Source: an uncultured Verrucomicrobiae bacterium (GTDB lineage: Bacteria; Verrucomicrobiota; Verrucomicrobiia; Limisphaerales; UBA1100). From it: a DNA stretch of 64,000 bases. Both the position numbers and the translations under genes were made by a program. Below the pieces are notes generated by a model. The model was not told the origin of the DNA, did not search any database, and saw only the letters and a program-made list of their open reading frames with translations. The stretch is taken from positions 91,830 through 155,829 of the forward strand of contig CALKBX010000003.1 of the NCBI GenBank assembly GCA_937775205.1, given 5' to 3'. This document shows positions 15,766 through 26,041 of the stretch, piece by piece (position 1 is the stretch's first letter; each line of letters starts with the position of its first letter).

Positions 15766-17873
15766 CTTTTCTTAATCCATTAATGTTGTGGGGATTGCCG
15801 CTGGTGTTGTTGCCGGTGCTCATCCACTTGTTCAACCGTTTGCGCCATCGCAAGCTACCGTGGGCGGCGATGATGTTTTTGCGCATGGCCAACCGCAAGT
15901 CCACCCGCTACGCGAAGCTGCGCCAATGGCTGGTGCTGATCTTCCGCGTGTTGGCGGTGTTGATGTTGCTCTTCGCGCTGAGCCGTCCGCTCGCGGGTGG
16001 CTGGATGGGCGGGATGTTTTCCAATAAACCGGATGTGGTGGTAATTATTTTGGATCGTTCGCCAAGCATGGACGGACGGGCGGAAGGTGAGTCTCGGCTG
16101 GAAAAATCCCGTGATGCAATTCTCAAGGGGATGTCGGGATTCGTCGAGGGCACTCGTGTGGTGTTAATGGATCACACGGCCACGCATGTGCAGGAAGTGG
16201 GCAGCGTGGCGGCCTTGAAAAATATGATGAGCGGCGGAGCCACCGATACGTCCGCGGATTTACCTGCTCAGTTGGAGGCGGTGCACAAGTGGTTTGAATC
16301 TGAAAACCCCGGCACCGGTGAGATTTGGATTGCCTCGGATTTGCAGGCGAGCAACTGGGATCCCGCCGCGAAGGAACGATGGAAACGATTGGTCGGAGGG
16401 TTCGAGGGATTGCCGCAAAAAGTGCGGGTTCGCCTGCTGGCGATGAACGAGCCGCTCTCGAGCAATAGCTCCGTGCGCGTCCGGGCGCTGCAATTGCTCG
16501 GCAAGGGCGAACGCGCCGAACTACAGCTCGAGGTGGAAGTGCTGCGCGATCAAGCTGCGGTGACGGAAATCACCGTGCCGGTGACGATCCACCTCGGCAC
16601 GGAATCGCGCACGATCGATGTTGATTTCAAACTGGAAGGCACCAGCCACACGCAGTTTATTAAACTGCAAATCGCCGATCCAGAACAAGGCGGCTGGGGT
16701 TGGGTGGAAATTCCCGATGACGATAACCCGCGTGATAATCGGGGGTATTTTGTCTACGGCAGCCACGGTCGCTTGAGCACGGCGGTGACGGCTGAAGATG
16801 GTTATATAAACCGGTTCCTGCAAATGGCGGCCGCGCCGGATCCCGCCAACACCAATCAAGTGAGCGTGGCGGTGGCCGAGGCGAGCCGCGCGGAAGTCAA
16901 ATGGTCCGACCACGCCATGATCTTGTGGCAGGGCGTATTGCCCGAAGGCGATATTGCCAAGGCGCTGCTCGAGTACGCTGATACCGGCGGTATGGTCGTT
17001 TGTTTCCCCGGCGAAGTAGAAAGCGAAACCGAATTTGCCGGCATCCGTTGGGGGGCGATGAAGCCGACTTTGAATGAACAGGGCAAAGCCTATCCCAGCT
17101 GGCGCGAGATGGTGGCCGCGCAAGGCGAAGCCGAACATTTGGGGCCGCGCGTGGTTTTATGGGAAGAAGGCGAAGGCCCGCTCGCGCGCACGGAGGAAGG
17201 CTACAGCCTGCCGATGGATAGCCTCTACTTTTCGCAACGACGCTCTATCGAAGGCGTCGGGATTGTGCTGGCGAGCATCGCGCGTGACAGTAAACCCGAA
17301 CGCATAGCCGAGCCGCTCATCGTTCGCAAAGTACGTGGCAAAGGGCAAGTCGTCTTCATCGGCACCGCGCCGCGCGATACGTGGAGCAGTTTGAATTTTT
17401 CCGTTGTGCTGCCCATCATGCTGCAGCGCATGGTGAGTTCGGGCGCAGCCACAGGATCCGGACGCTTTAGCAGCGACCGCATGTTGGCTGCCGGCGATGA
17501 CCCCGCGCGACCCGGCGAACGCTGGATTTCGGTGGGCGGCGAGGAAGGCGAGAGCCGTGATTTCAACACCGAAGCCGGCGTGTATCGGCTGGGCAAACGC
17601 GTGGTGGCGGTGAATCGGCCCGAGCGGGAAGATTTGGTGCCCTCAATGGAAGGCGACGAAGCGGTTGACTTGTTTGGGGAAATGCCCGTGGCACTCTTTC
17701 AGGAAAAACGCGAAGGCAGTGCCGGGGACCCCAAGGAAATCTGGAAGTGGTTCCTCGCTCTGATGGCAATCGCGCTGTTGGTGGAAGGATTCCTCATCCT
17801 GCCCAAGAGCACGGATGAACGGGTGGTGATCAACCGGCCCACCACGGGCAAGGTGGCCACGGAGGCAAATTGA
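15762..17873 (+). CDS. BatA-like membrane protein with VWA domain
   Basis: 703 residues. The N-terminal BatA/aerotolerance domain has two membrane helices (PLMLWGLPLVLLPVLIHLF, then WLVLIFRVLAVLMLLFALSR). A VWA domain has the complete MIDAS start VVVIILDRSPSMDGRAEG. A long beta-rich periplasmic or extracytoplasmic part follows, with a final membrane helix (KWFLALMAIALLVEGFLILP). It starts inside the DUF58 stop (ATGA overlap) and overlaps the next ATG at its own stop, so the proteins are probably made in fixed proportion. Confidence 0.88.
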   Translation: MTFLNPLMLWGLPLVLLPVLIHLFNRLRHRKLPWAAMMFLRMANRKSTRYAKLRQWLVLIFRVLAVLMLLFALSRPLAGGWMGGMFSNKPDVVVIILDRSPSMDGRAEGESRLEKSRDAILKGMSGFVEGTRVVLMDHTATHVQEVGSVAALKNMMSGGATDTSADLPAQLEAVHKWFESENPGTGEIWIASDLQASNWDPAAKERWKRLVGGFEGLPQKVRVRLLAMNEPLSSNSSVRVRALQLLGKGERAELQLEVEVLRDQAAVTEITVPVTIHLGTESRTIDVDFKLEGTSHTQFIKLQIADPEQGGWGWVEIPDDDNPRDNRGYFVYGSHGRLSTAVTAEDGYINRFLQMAAAPDPANTNQVSVAVAEASRAEVKWSDHAMILWQGVLPEGDIAKALLEYADTGGMVVCFPGEVESETEFAGIRWGAMKPTLNEQGKAYPSWREMVAAQGEAEHLGPRVVLWEEGEGPLARTEEGYSLPMDSLYFSQRRSIEGVGIVLASIARDSKPERIAEPLIVRKVRGKGQVVFIGTAPRDTWSSLNFSVVLPIMLQRMVSSGAATGSGRFSSDRMLAAGDDPARPGERWISVGGEEGESRDFNTEAGVYRLGKRVVAVNRPEREDLVPSMEGDEAVDLFGEMPVALFQEKREGSAGDPKEIWKWFLALMAIALLVEGFLILPKSTDERVVINRPTTGKVATEAN

Positions 17874-20107
17874 TGAACATTTTCAATTCAAACGATTGGA
17901 CGTTTCAAACGCTGGACACCGCCGGCTGGGTGCTACCCTTTTGCCTGTTGGTGATGGCGGTGACTGTTTGGGTGAGCTGGAACAACTGGCGTCGACGCGG
18001 CGGCAAAGGCGTGGCGGCACTGGAAACATTGCGCGTGGTGATTATGGCGATGATTTTGTTCACCCTGTGCAAACCGGAATTCATTAGCATCACCGAAATT
18101 GAGGACCGCCCGGAAGTGATCATCCTCAAAGATATTTCCTCCAGCATGACCACCCGCGACGTGAAGCTTGGACAGCATGACGTCATCACCCGCGAAGAAT
18201 GGTTGGCCGAACAAATCAAGACCAACTTCTGGAAAGCCCTCGAGGGCAAGGCGATCGTGCACGTGCAGGATTTTGGGATGAGCGCGACCAATGCCGAAAC
18301 CGGGATCGCCGATGGCACGGATTTATCCAATGCGCTGAACCTCACGCGCACGCGCAAGAACCTCAAAAACCTCAAAGCGGTTTTCATGCTCAGCGATGGG
18401 GACTGGAATTTTGGCGATCCACCGCAACAGGCCGCCATGCGGTTGGGCGCGGAAAAAGTGCCGGTGTACACCCTTTCAGTGGGCAGCGACCGGGCGCAGA
18501 AAGATTTGGTGCTCGAATCGGTTAACCCACCGACCTTCGGGTTGTTGGGTGAGCAGATTTCTATTCCTTTCCGCGTGCGGAGTCATTTGCCCGTGGCGGT
18601 AAAAACGCAGGTGCGCCTCACCAGTTCGCGCGGCGCGGCGGTGAGCATTGCCAAGCAAATTACCATTCCCGCGTTTGGGCAGGTGCATGATTCGCTGGTG
18701 TGGGCGCCGCATGATTTGGGCGACTACACGCTCACGCTGACACTGCCGGTTTGGCAGGAAGGACTGGAGAAGGAACTGCTCGAGGATAACAATCGTCAGA
18801 CTTTTCATCTTTCCGTGCGCACCGAAAAACTGAATGTGCTGGTGGTGGAAAGTTATCCGCGCTGGGAGTACCGTTATTTACGCAACGCGCTTACGCGGGA
18901 TCCGGGCGTGGAATTGAGCGTGTTGCTGCTGCATCCGGAGTTGGGGCCGGGCGCGGGCCTGAACTACATCGGTCGCTTCCCGAACACACGCGAGCAGTTG
19001 AGTCGGTTTGATGTGGTGTTTCTCGGTGACGTGGGTCTGGGCGACAAGGAGTTGACCAAGGAACAATGCGATTTGCTGCGCGGCTTGGTGGAGCATCAGG
19101 GCAGCGGGTTGGTGTTCTTGCCCGGCCAACGGGGCCGCCATCATTCAATGATTGATCATCCGATTGGCGAGCTCATGCCGGTGTCGCTAAACCGGAATAA
19201 TACGGAAGGTTATTATATACCGAGTGAATCTCATTTCAAGCTGACCTCCACGGGGCGCGGCCATTTCCTCACCATGCTCAAGGCGGATGAGGGGTTGAAT
19301 GAGGCAATTTGGAGAACCTTGCCTGGCTTCTTTTGGTGCGCGCCGGTGGAACGGGCGCGGCCCGGTTCCAGCGTATTGGCCACCCATTCCACCAAGCGAA
19401 ACCAGTACGGCTATTTGCCGGTGTTGGTCACTCGCCCCTTTGGCTCGGGTGAGGTGCTCTTCATGGGCACGGATGCCGCCTGGCGCTGGCGGCGCGGGGT
19501 GGAGGATTTGTATCACTATCGGTTCTGGGGACAGGTGGTGCGGTGGATGGCGCACAAGCGCAAGATGGCGCAGGGGCAGGGGATGCGACTGACCTTCAGT
19601 CCTGAAAATCCTAAGGTGGGCGATGAGGTGTTTTTGCAGGCGACGATGCTGGATCTTTCCGGCGGCACCACGGCACCGGACTTGCGCGCGCGCATCAAGG
19701 CGCCCGATGGCGGCACCAGCGATTTGGAGTTCACCGCCGTTGAAGGGGGTTGGGGCGTGTTCAAAACCAAAATGACCGTAACCCAGGGGGGGGCATATTC
19801 TTTGAATCTATATAGCCCTAGCGGGAGTCAAAAGCTAGATGCGGAAATTACTGTGGACAAGCCCACACTGGAAAAACTAGGTCAGCCTGCTAATGCCAAG
19901 GTGTTGCGGGAGATTTCCCAGCGCACCGGCGGCCAAAGCGGCGGCATTGCGGATTTGCAGAAATTGATCAGCGAAATTTCCGTGGTGGCTGAGAATGAGG
20001 AAATCACCCGCCGTTTCCGTCTATGGAGTAACCCCTGGTGGGGTGGCAGTGTGTTATTGCTGCTTGCAGTTTACTGGGTGTCGCGTAAGATTTTAGGATT
20101 GATTTAA
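17873..20107 (+). CDS. Membrane VWA protein with glutamine-amidotransferase-like region
   Basis: 744 residues from ATG 17873, with GGAGG at 17861 as ribosome site; the TTG three bases earlier is unlikely. Two N-terminal membrane helices are followed by a VWA domain with MIDAS VIILKDISSSMTTRD. A class I amidotransferase-like fold is suggested by LNVLVVESYPRWEYRYLRNA and by VFLGDVGLGDKELTKEQCDL ... GSGLVFLPGQRG. A C-terminal helix (WWGGSVLLLLAVYWVSRKIL) ends the protein. No Cys-His-Glu triad is evident in the amidotransferase-like part, so that part is probably a binding module. Confidence 0.85.
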   Translation: MNIFNSNDWTFQTLDTAGWVLPFCLLVMAVTVWVSWNNWRRRGGKGVAALETLRVVIMAMILFTLCKPEFISITEIEDRPEVIILKDISSSMTTRDVKLGQHDVITREEWLAEQIKTNFWKALEGKAIVHVQDFGMSATNAETGIADGTDLSNALNLTRTRKNLKNLKAVFMLSDGDWNFGDPPQQAAMRLGAEKVPVYTLSVGSDRAQKDLVLESVNPPTFGLLGEQISIPFRVRSHLPVAVKTQVRLTSSRGAAVSIAKQITIPAFGQVHDSLVWAPHDLGDYTLTLTLPVWQEGLEKELLEDNNRQTFHLSVRTEKLNVLVVESYPRWEYRYLRNALTRDPGVELSVLLLHPELGPGAGLNYIGRFPNTREQLSRFDVVFLGDVGLGDKELTKEQCDLLRGLVEHQGSGLVFLPGQRGRHHSMIDHPIGELMPVSLNRNNTEGYYIPSESHFKLTSTGRGHFLTMLKADEGLNEAIWRTLPGFFWCAPVERARPGSSVLATHSTKRNQYGYLPVLVTRPFGSGEVLFMGTDAAWRWRRGVEDLYHYRFWGQVVRWMAHKRKMAQGQGMRLTFSPENPKVGDEVFLQATMLDLSGGTTAPDLRARIKAPDGGTSDLEFTAVEGGWGVFKTKMTVTQGGAYSLNLYSPSGSQKLDAEITVDKPTLEKLGQPANAKVLREISQRTGGQSGGIADLQKLISEISVVAENEEITRRFRLWSNPWWGGSVLLLLAVYWVSRKILGLI

Positions 20108-20146
20108 GGGGATACATTAAAGCATTCCCTGAACTGGGAGGACAAG

Positions 20147-23100
20147 ATGAGCAAGAACAACAGATTTAACGTGGAGCTGCCCGAGAAGCTGAAGGGCAAG
20201 TTTAAATCCCTCGAGCGCAAACTGTGGTTTGTCGACACCCTCATCGCCGTCTGCGGCATCGCCTGCGGACTTGTCGTCGCCTACCTCCTGCTGTTCATGT
20301 CCGACCGTTTTTGGGACACCCCCGCCGCATGGCGCCTCGCCTTCACTCTTGCGGGCGGAGCCGTTGCCGTTCACTTCGCATGGTTTTGGTCCAAGCACTG
20401 GATTGTGAACCGTCGCGACAACCGCGTGCTCGCCGCCATCGTCCAGCGTAAACATCGTCGCATGGGCGATCGCCTCATGAGCGCGGTGGAACTCACCAGC
20501 ATCGATCAGCGCCCCGAGGATGTTTCCGAGGAACTCTGCCGCGCGGCTATTGAGCAGATTGATCGCGAGTCGGAAAAAATTTCCTTCAACAAAGCCATCT
20601 CCACCCGCAAGTCGCGCATCGCCTTTGTGCTCGCCGTGGCGGTGTTGGGCGTGCTCAGTCTTCCCTTGCGATTCATGAGTGAAGCGAGCCAAAACGCGCT
20701 TCATCGCGCCGTGCCCGGCAGCGGTGCAGAGCGCTACACTTTCGTTCAAAACGGCGACCTGCAAGTAAACGGTCGTGACGCGGAAGAGGGAACGTTTTAT
20801 GTCCCTCGCGGAGAATCACTTCAGTTCACTTCTAAATTTGCTTTTGCTGATCAGAAAAACGGAACGCCCTTTTGGGAAACCCTCGGCGGTTGGTGGCATG
20901 ATACCCATGGCGTTGTGGAGCGTATGGACAATTTTTTGGAAGAGAAAAAAATCGGCACGGATTTTGCCGGCACTTTCTCTGGTGTGTTGCCGGATCCGGC
21001 CGCGGCGGTGCTGCGTCACGGCAAGAGCACCCTACAGGCCCAAATGGTGGATGGCGAAGTTCGGTACACCCTGCAAGCGGGCACTAAGCCCATGGAGCTT
21101 GCCCTGCGCGTGGGCGATGTGCGCCGGCACGCCCGCATCGAGCCGGTGGCCCGTCCGGCCCTCAAGGCCCTTAATATTTCCCTGAGCTACCCCGATTATC
21201 TGCGTTATTCTAAAGCGGAAGAATTGGAAGTGCGCGGCGGAGTGTTCTCCTTTCTCGAAGGCAGCACGGCAGTGTTTGGCGCTGAGGCTTCTCGTAACTT
21301 GAATAGTGCAAACCTCAAGTTGACGCATGCGGTGACGGATGAAATCAGCGAAAGCATCGCCCAAGTCCAGAAGGCAAACCTGCTCACCCCCAGCCTCAAC
21401 CTCGATGACATCAGTGCTATGGAAGTGAGCTGGGTTGATCAATATCACATTCCGGGCGCAACCACTTGGAGGCTTGGGTTTGATCCCATCAAGGATCAGC
21501 CGCCCCATGCCGATTCGCCGGATCAAGCTCCGGTAGTCGCTATTCTCCGCTCCGAAAGCCTCAGTATCCCCGCCCTCGGCGAGGATGATTATGGGATGGA
21601 AGAACTGAAAATTTACTGGGAGTGTTTCGCGCGCGGTGTTGCTGAAGACGGCAAGCCACTTAAGCCCCTCAAGACCGGCGAGGTTATTCTTGTGGAGAAA
21701 GCTTCTCCGGGCACCCATTCCATCACCCAAACTTGGCACTTCGATCCGAGTGATAAAGCGCTCAATATCCCCGATGACACAGTCGTCAACGTCTACGTGG
21801 TCGCCAAGGATTACTATCGCACCGATCGTTACGTACGCTCATTGCCGGTGAAGATTTACATCCTCACCCCGGAGGAACACAAACAACTCATCCAGGACGA
21901 ATTCGACAACAAAATGGCTGAGCTCGATGACCTTGCGCGGCGTCAAGAAAACCTTCTCGAAGGCACCAAGCAATTGCAGGAAATGAGCCCGGAAGAGCAG
22001 GCCGAGAAATCCACCGAAAAAGAACTCGCCCGTCAGGAGCAGGAACAAAAGGACATCGCCGAAAAGCTCAAGGAACTCTCCAAGGAACTTAGCGAACTCG
22101 GCAAGGAAGCCAGCAAGAACAAGGAGATGGATCCCAAAACCCTCGCCGAAATGGCTAAGCTCCAACAGGACATGAAAGAACTCGCCGAAAACGAAATGTC
22201 CGAGGCCGAGGCATCCCTTAGCCAAGCTCAGGCAAAACCTCAGCAACCTTCATCGCCGCAGGATAAAAAGAAAGAAATCGATGAGGCCGCCAAAAAGGAA
22301 AAGGAAGCTCTCGACAAAATTAAGGAGATGCAAAAGGACGCCGGTGAAACCTCGCAGGACATGTACGAAAATACCCTCGTCCTGCGCCTCCGCAAGCTCG
22401 CTGAATACGAGGGTAAACTGGCTAAAGATTTGGGATCCAAAATGGAATCCGAATTGGGCGGCAGTTTCAGTGAACTGCCCGATCATCTGAAAACATTTCT
22501 GAACAATCGTGCCGACGGTCAGCATCGCAACGCCACCAAGGCCAATGATTTGCAGGGTGAAATCAAACGTTTCGCCGACAGCACGCTCAAGGAAAACTTC
22601 GGCGAAGTCGCCAAGGAAATGGACACCTCACGCCCGCCTGAGAAGCTCGACGAAAACGCCGAAAAGCTTCATCTAAATCAGACGCTCTCCGCAGGATTGG
22701 GCGCCATGAAGCTCGGCGCAGATTTCAAGCGCTGGGCCGACAAGCTCGATCCCCCCAAAGACGATGGCGGCGGCGGTGAAGGTGAAGGCGGAGAGGGTGA
22801 TGATCCCAACGAGGAAATGCTCAAACGCATGAAAGAACTCCTGCGACTACGCCAAGCCGAGATGGATTTGCATGAGCAAACCGAAGAACTTGAAGGCGAC
22901 CGCGAACAACGCGCCGCCAAACAATTCGAAGAAGGCGCTCGCAATCTCGCCTTCCGCCAGTTCGAGCTCCTGCGCGATCTTCAGCTCGAGATGGACGCCC
23001 GCACCAATCTCGGCAAAGGCGAATTCCTGGACATGGCTCGCCAAGACATGGGCAAAGCCGGCGATGAACTCGACAAGCCTGAGACCGGCCGCAAAGCCAC

Positions 23101-23467
23101 CAATGCCGAAACCGACGCCATCAACAAACTCGAACAGGAAATCGCCGCGCTCATGAAGAAAAGCCAGAGCAGCGCCGCTCAAGGCGAAATGTCCCCCGAA
23201 CAAATGGAAATGATGATGATGTTGATGCAAATGATGGGCATGCAACCCGGCCAAAAACCCGGCCCCGGACAAGGCGATTCCCCCGGCATGAGCACCGCCG
23301 GTGGCAATACCAACAAGCCCAATCAAGCCACCCCCGGCAATGTGAATGGTGCAAACGGCCCTGACCGCATTGTCCGCAAAGTAGCCGGCCGCGCTGACAC
23401 CATGCCCAAGGAATTCCAGGGCGCACTGCAGGGATTTTTCCGTGGAGTTGAAAAACTCAACAAGTAA
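20147..23467 (+). CDS. Large coiled-coil membrane protein (DUF4175-like)
   Basis: 1106 residues. GGGAGG before ATG 20147 is a strong ribosome site. The N-terminus has two membrane helices (TLIAVCGIACGLVVAYLLLF, then AFTLAGGAVAVHFAWFW), and a third lies near residue 165. A beta-rich extracytoplasmic region follows, then from about residue 580 a very long charged helical region (KQLQEMSPEEQAEKSTEKEL and onward). It contains a Gly/Glu segment (DDGGGGEGEGGEGDD) and a Met-rich stretch (EMEMMMMLMQMMGMQPGQ, positions near 23200-23260). The position after BatA/VWA genes matches DUF4175-type proteins of similar operons. It is probably a structural or regulatory partner of the VWA proteins. Confidence 0.75.
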   Translation: MSKNNRFNVELPEKLKGKFKSLERKLWFVDTLIAVCGIACGLVVAYLLLFMSDRFWDTPAAWRLAFTLAGGAVAVHFAWFWSKHWIVNRRDNRVLAAIVQRKHRRMGDRLMSAVELTSIDQRPEDVSEELCRAAIEQIDRESEKISFNKAISTRKSRIAFVLAVAVLGVLSLPLRFMSEASQNALHRAVPGSGAERYTFVQNGDLQVNGRDAEEGTFYVPRGESLQFTSKFAFADQKNGTPFWETLGGWWHDTHGVVERMDNFLEEKKIGTDFAGTFSGVLPDPAAAVLRHGKSTLQAQMVDGEVRYTLQAGTKPMELALRVGDVRRHARIEPVARPALKALNISLSYPDYLRYSKAEELEVRGGVFSFLEGSTAVFGAEASRNLNSANLKLTHAVTDEISESIAQVQKANLLTPSLNLDDISAMEVSWVDQYHIPGATTWRLGFDPIKDQPPHADSPDQAPVVAILRSESLSIPALGEDDYGMEELKIYWECFARGVAEDGKPLKPLKTGEVILVEKASPGTHSITQTWHFDPSDKALNIPDDTVVNVYVVAKDYYRTDRYVRSLPVKIYILTPEEHKQLIQDEFDNKMAELDDLARRQENLLEGTKQLQEMSPEEQAEKSTEKELARQEQEQKDIAEKLKELSKELSELGKEASKNKEMDPKTLAEMAKLQQDMKELAENEMSEAEASLSQAQAKPQQPSSPQDKKKEIDEAAKKEKEALDKIKEMQKDAGETSQDMYENTLVLRLRKLAEYEGKLAKDLGSKMESELGGSFSELPDHLKTFLNNRADGQHRNATKANDLQGEIKRFADSTLKENFGEVAKEMDTSRPPEKLDENAEKLHLNQTLSAGLGAMKLGADFKRWADKLDPPKDDGGGGEGEGGEGDDPNEEMLKRMKELLRLRQAEMDLHEQTEELEGDREQRAAKQFEEGARNLAFRQFELLRDLQLEMDARTNLGKGEFLDMARQDMGKAGDELDKPETGRKATNAETDAINKLEQEIAALMKKSQSSAAQGEMSPEQMEMMMMLMQMMGMQPGQKPGPGQGDSPGMSTAGGNTNKPNQATPGNVNGANGPDRIVRKVAGRADTMPKEFQGALQGFFRGVEKLNK

Positions 23468-23469
23468 AC

Positions 23470-24483
23470 ATGATTAAAAAAATTCTAATCCTCCCCGCCA
23501 TCGTGGCTTTGCTTGCGCCGTCCGCGCACGCGCAAAAGTTGTTTGAAGGCCCCACGCGATACATCCCCGTGGAAGTGGATCGCATGTACGTCAACGGCAT
23601 CAAGTATCTCGTGAGCATTCAGAAGGATGACGGCACATTTAGCGCTACCGGCACCAGCGACCATTATGGATCACAACCCGGCGTGGTTGGCCTGGCGGTG
23701 GTGGCGATGCTTGCTCATGGGGATGACCCCAATCGCGGCCCGTATGCGCTGGCCATCAAACGGGGCCTCAATCTCATCCTCAAAAATCAAAACGACCGCA
23801 CCGGGTACATCGGCAGTTCCATGTACAATCACGGGTTTGCCGCGCTGGCGCTGGCTGAGGCTTACGGCCAAGTGCGCGATCCCCGCCTTGGGCCCGCGTT
23901 GCAAAAAGCCACGGAGCTGATTCTGAATGCTCAAAAACGTTCTCGCGCGGGGGCCTGGCGTTATTCTCCCGAAAGCACTGACGGGGATACCACTGTGAGC
24001 GGGGCCAACCTTGTGGCCCTCTTCGCCGCGCGTAATGCAGGTATCGGTGTGCCCCAAGAATCCATCGATAAGGCGCTTCAGTTTTACGTGAATTGCAGAT
24101 CCACCGATGGCGGCTTTGGCTACACCAGCCCGGGCGGCTCCAATAATCCCCGCACCGCTATTGGCGCGTTGATGTTTGCGCTCGCCAAGAAAAAAGAAGG
24201 GGATGTCTTCAAGGGCGCAATGAATTATCTGATCACCAACCAAGCCAGCGCGGGTTACGACCATTATTACCACTACTTTTTATACTACGCCGCGCAAACG
24301 TATTTCCACGCATCACCGCAACTTTGGGATGAATGGAACACGCAAAACATCTCCAAACTAAAGGGCAATCAAGCCAAAAACGGATCTTGGCCGGGTGGTA
24401 ATTTTGGCCCCACTTTTTCCACCACCGCCTCTCTGTTGAGCCTCGCGCTCAATTACCGGTACCTTCCAATTTATGAACGATAA
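23470..24483 (+). CDS. Secreted squalene-cyclase/prenyltransferase-like alpha-barrel protein
   Basis: 337 residues with a signal peptide (MIKKILILPAIVALLAPSAHA). The mature part has repeats of the terpene cyclase/prenyltransferase (alpha6-alpha6) type: VNGIKYLVSIQKDDGTFSAT, then RGAW-type QKRSRAGAWRYSPES, then VNCRSTDGGFGYTSPGG, then QAKNGSWPGGNFGPTFSTTA. The class II cyclase DXDD acid motif is not seen. The export signal also argues against a terpene cyclase, so it is a structural relative of unknown ligand. It starts two bases after the coiled-coil gene and overlaps the next gene by 11 bases. Confidence 0.75.
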   Translation: MIKKILILPAIVALLAPSAHAQKLFEGPTRYIPVEVDRMYVNGIKYLVSIQKDDGTFSATGTSDHYGSQPGVVGLAVVAMLAHGDDPNRGPYALAIKRGLNLILKNQNDRTGYIGSSMYNHGFAALALAEAYGQVRDPRLGPALQKATELILNAQKRSRAGAWRYSPESTDGDTTVSGANLVALFAARNAGIGVPQESIDKALQFYVNCRSTDGGFGYTSPGGSNNPRTAIGALMFALAKKKEGDVFKGAMNYLITNQASAGYDHYYHYFLYYAAQTYFHASPQLWDEWNTQNISKLKGNQAKNGSWPGGNFGPTFSTTASLLSLALNYRYLPIYER

Positions 24484-26041
24484 TCTCCGTCCATTCGCCT
24501 TCGTATTGCTGTTGGGGCTCTTGGCCTCGGCGATAGCACAGCCTGTAACTCCGGCGCGCGATCTCGCTCCCGCGCGCACTAGTGCGCCTTCCAAAAAAAT
24601 GCCGGCGGTGCAAGTGAGTCGAACTGAAAAATTAAATCTGCTCAATGGCGATAAAATGAGCGGTAAATTTTTGGGCATTGAGAACGGCTTCCTGCGCTGG
24701 CAGCATCCGTCGTCGGCTGGGGTGATTTCGTTCAAGTCCGCGGATGCCTCAAGCCTGGACATCGCGCAAAAACCCAGGCCGCAGGAGGCTCGTCTGCATA
24801 ACAGTGCGGTTGGCCTCATTAATGGCGATCGGTTATTGGGTGATTTAATCGAACTTACGCCTGAGTTGTTGGTGCTCGATACATGGTACGCCGGCCGGTT
24901 GAGCCTGCCGCGCTCTTCAGTGGCAGAATTGAATCCGGTGTTAATGGACTCACGAGTTGTCTTTGAAAGTCGCGAAGGCGATGCCAGCGGATGGTTGTTT
25001 GGAAACTACAATCAAGGTTTGGCGCCCAAGGCCAAGCCGGCGGGAGGGGCTGGAATTGGCGCGAATGCGGGCCCGGAGAAGGCGCAGCAGTTGGCACGAA
25101 ATATCCTCAACCAAAAAATCGCCCCGGCGAATGCCCCGAAACAACTAGCGAATCAATTCTGGAAATTTGACGGCAGTGGATTCACCAGCGGCAGTAGCGG
25201 CTCGGTCATTGCCCGGACCGACATTGATTACCCGAATAAATTTGAACTCGCCTTCGATCTACAGTGGGCCGGGGGCACCAGTTGCTATTTCAACGCCGCC
25301 ATTTTGGCATCCGATATCAAAAGTAATTATGCCGGCGACCATTATCAATTGCAGGTGAGTTCCAGTAATTTTTATTTGAACCGACGCACCAAGACCGGCA
25401 ACCAGGTGCGAATGGGCAGGGCGGATCTTCGGAATCAAATGAGCGGCAAAACCCGGGTGCGCGTTGGGTTGTTGGTTGACCGGTTGAAACGTGACATCAC
25501 GTTGCTTCTCGATGGGAAGGTGATTCAAACTTTCCATGACAGCAACAAGGATCCGGTGCCCGCTTCGCGTGGGTTGTCGTTCCAATCCAATAACTCTTAC
25601 CCCTTGCGGATCAGCAAAATAAGCGTGTCTCAATGGAGCGGGAAACTGCCCGATAATGAGGTGAAAACAGATGGTAGCGAAGACTTTATTTATTTTAAAA
25701 ACAAGGATCACATCAAAGGCACAGTCAAATCCATCAAAGACGGCAAAGTGATAGTGAACAATGCCTCCTTTGGAGAGGTGCCCGTGCCCTTATCCAAGGT
25801 GGCCCGTTTGCAGCTAGCCAATCCGGTGAAGACAGGAAAACCCAAAGCCGGAACATCGCAGGCAATTCTGGTGCGCGGCGGGAAAATTTCCGGCCGGTTT
25901 GAAAAATGGACTGCCGACAAAGTGCGGCTGGTACATCCCTACCTGGGCGCAGTGGAATTTAATCCAGTAGTGTTTGAATCGCTCGAAATGAATCGCGACC
26001 AGCCACGGCCACAAAAACATCAAGGGTTCTTTTCAAAATGA
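24473..26041 (+). CDS. Secreted LamG-like protein, paralogue A
   Basis: 522 residues with a signal peptide (MNDNLRPFAFVLLLGLLASAIA). The N-terminal part carries two short beta repeats of the type LNGDKMSGKFLGIENGFLRW and LINGDRLLGDLIELTPELLV. A central domain (KFELAFDLQWAGGTSCYFNA ... LLVDRLKRDITLLLDGKVIQ) resembles concanavalin/LamG jelly rolls. A C-terminal repeat is IKGTVKSIKDGKVIVNN. It shares domain order with the next gene, with which it overlaps by four bases. The likely role is an exported binding protein within the MoxR/VWA operon; the ligand is unknown. Confidence 0.7.
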   Translation: MNDNLRPFAFVLLLGLLASAIAQPVTPARDLAPARTSAPSKKMPAVQVSRTEKLNLLNGDKMSGKFLGIENGFLRWQHPSSAGVISFKSADASSLDIAQKPRPQEARLHNSAVGLINGDRLLGDLIELTPELLVLDTWYAGRLSLPRSSVAELNPVLMDSRVVFESREGDASGWLFGNYNQGLAPKAKPAGGAGIGANAGPEKAQQLARNILNQKIAPANAPKQLANQFWKFDGSGFTSGSSGSVIARTDIDYPNKFELAFDLQWAGGTSCYFNAAILASDIKSNYAGDHYQLQVSSSNFYLNRRTKTGNQVRMGRADLRNQMSGKTRVRVGLLVDRLKRDITLLLDGKVIQTFHDSNKDPVPASRGLSFQSNNSYPLRISKISVSQWSGKLPDNEVKTDGSEDFIYFKNKDHIKGTVKSIKDGKVIVNNASFGEVPVPLSKVARLQLANPVKTGKPKAGTSQAILVRGGKISGRFEKWTADKVRLVHPYLGAVEFNPVVFESLEMNRDQPRPQKHQGFFSK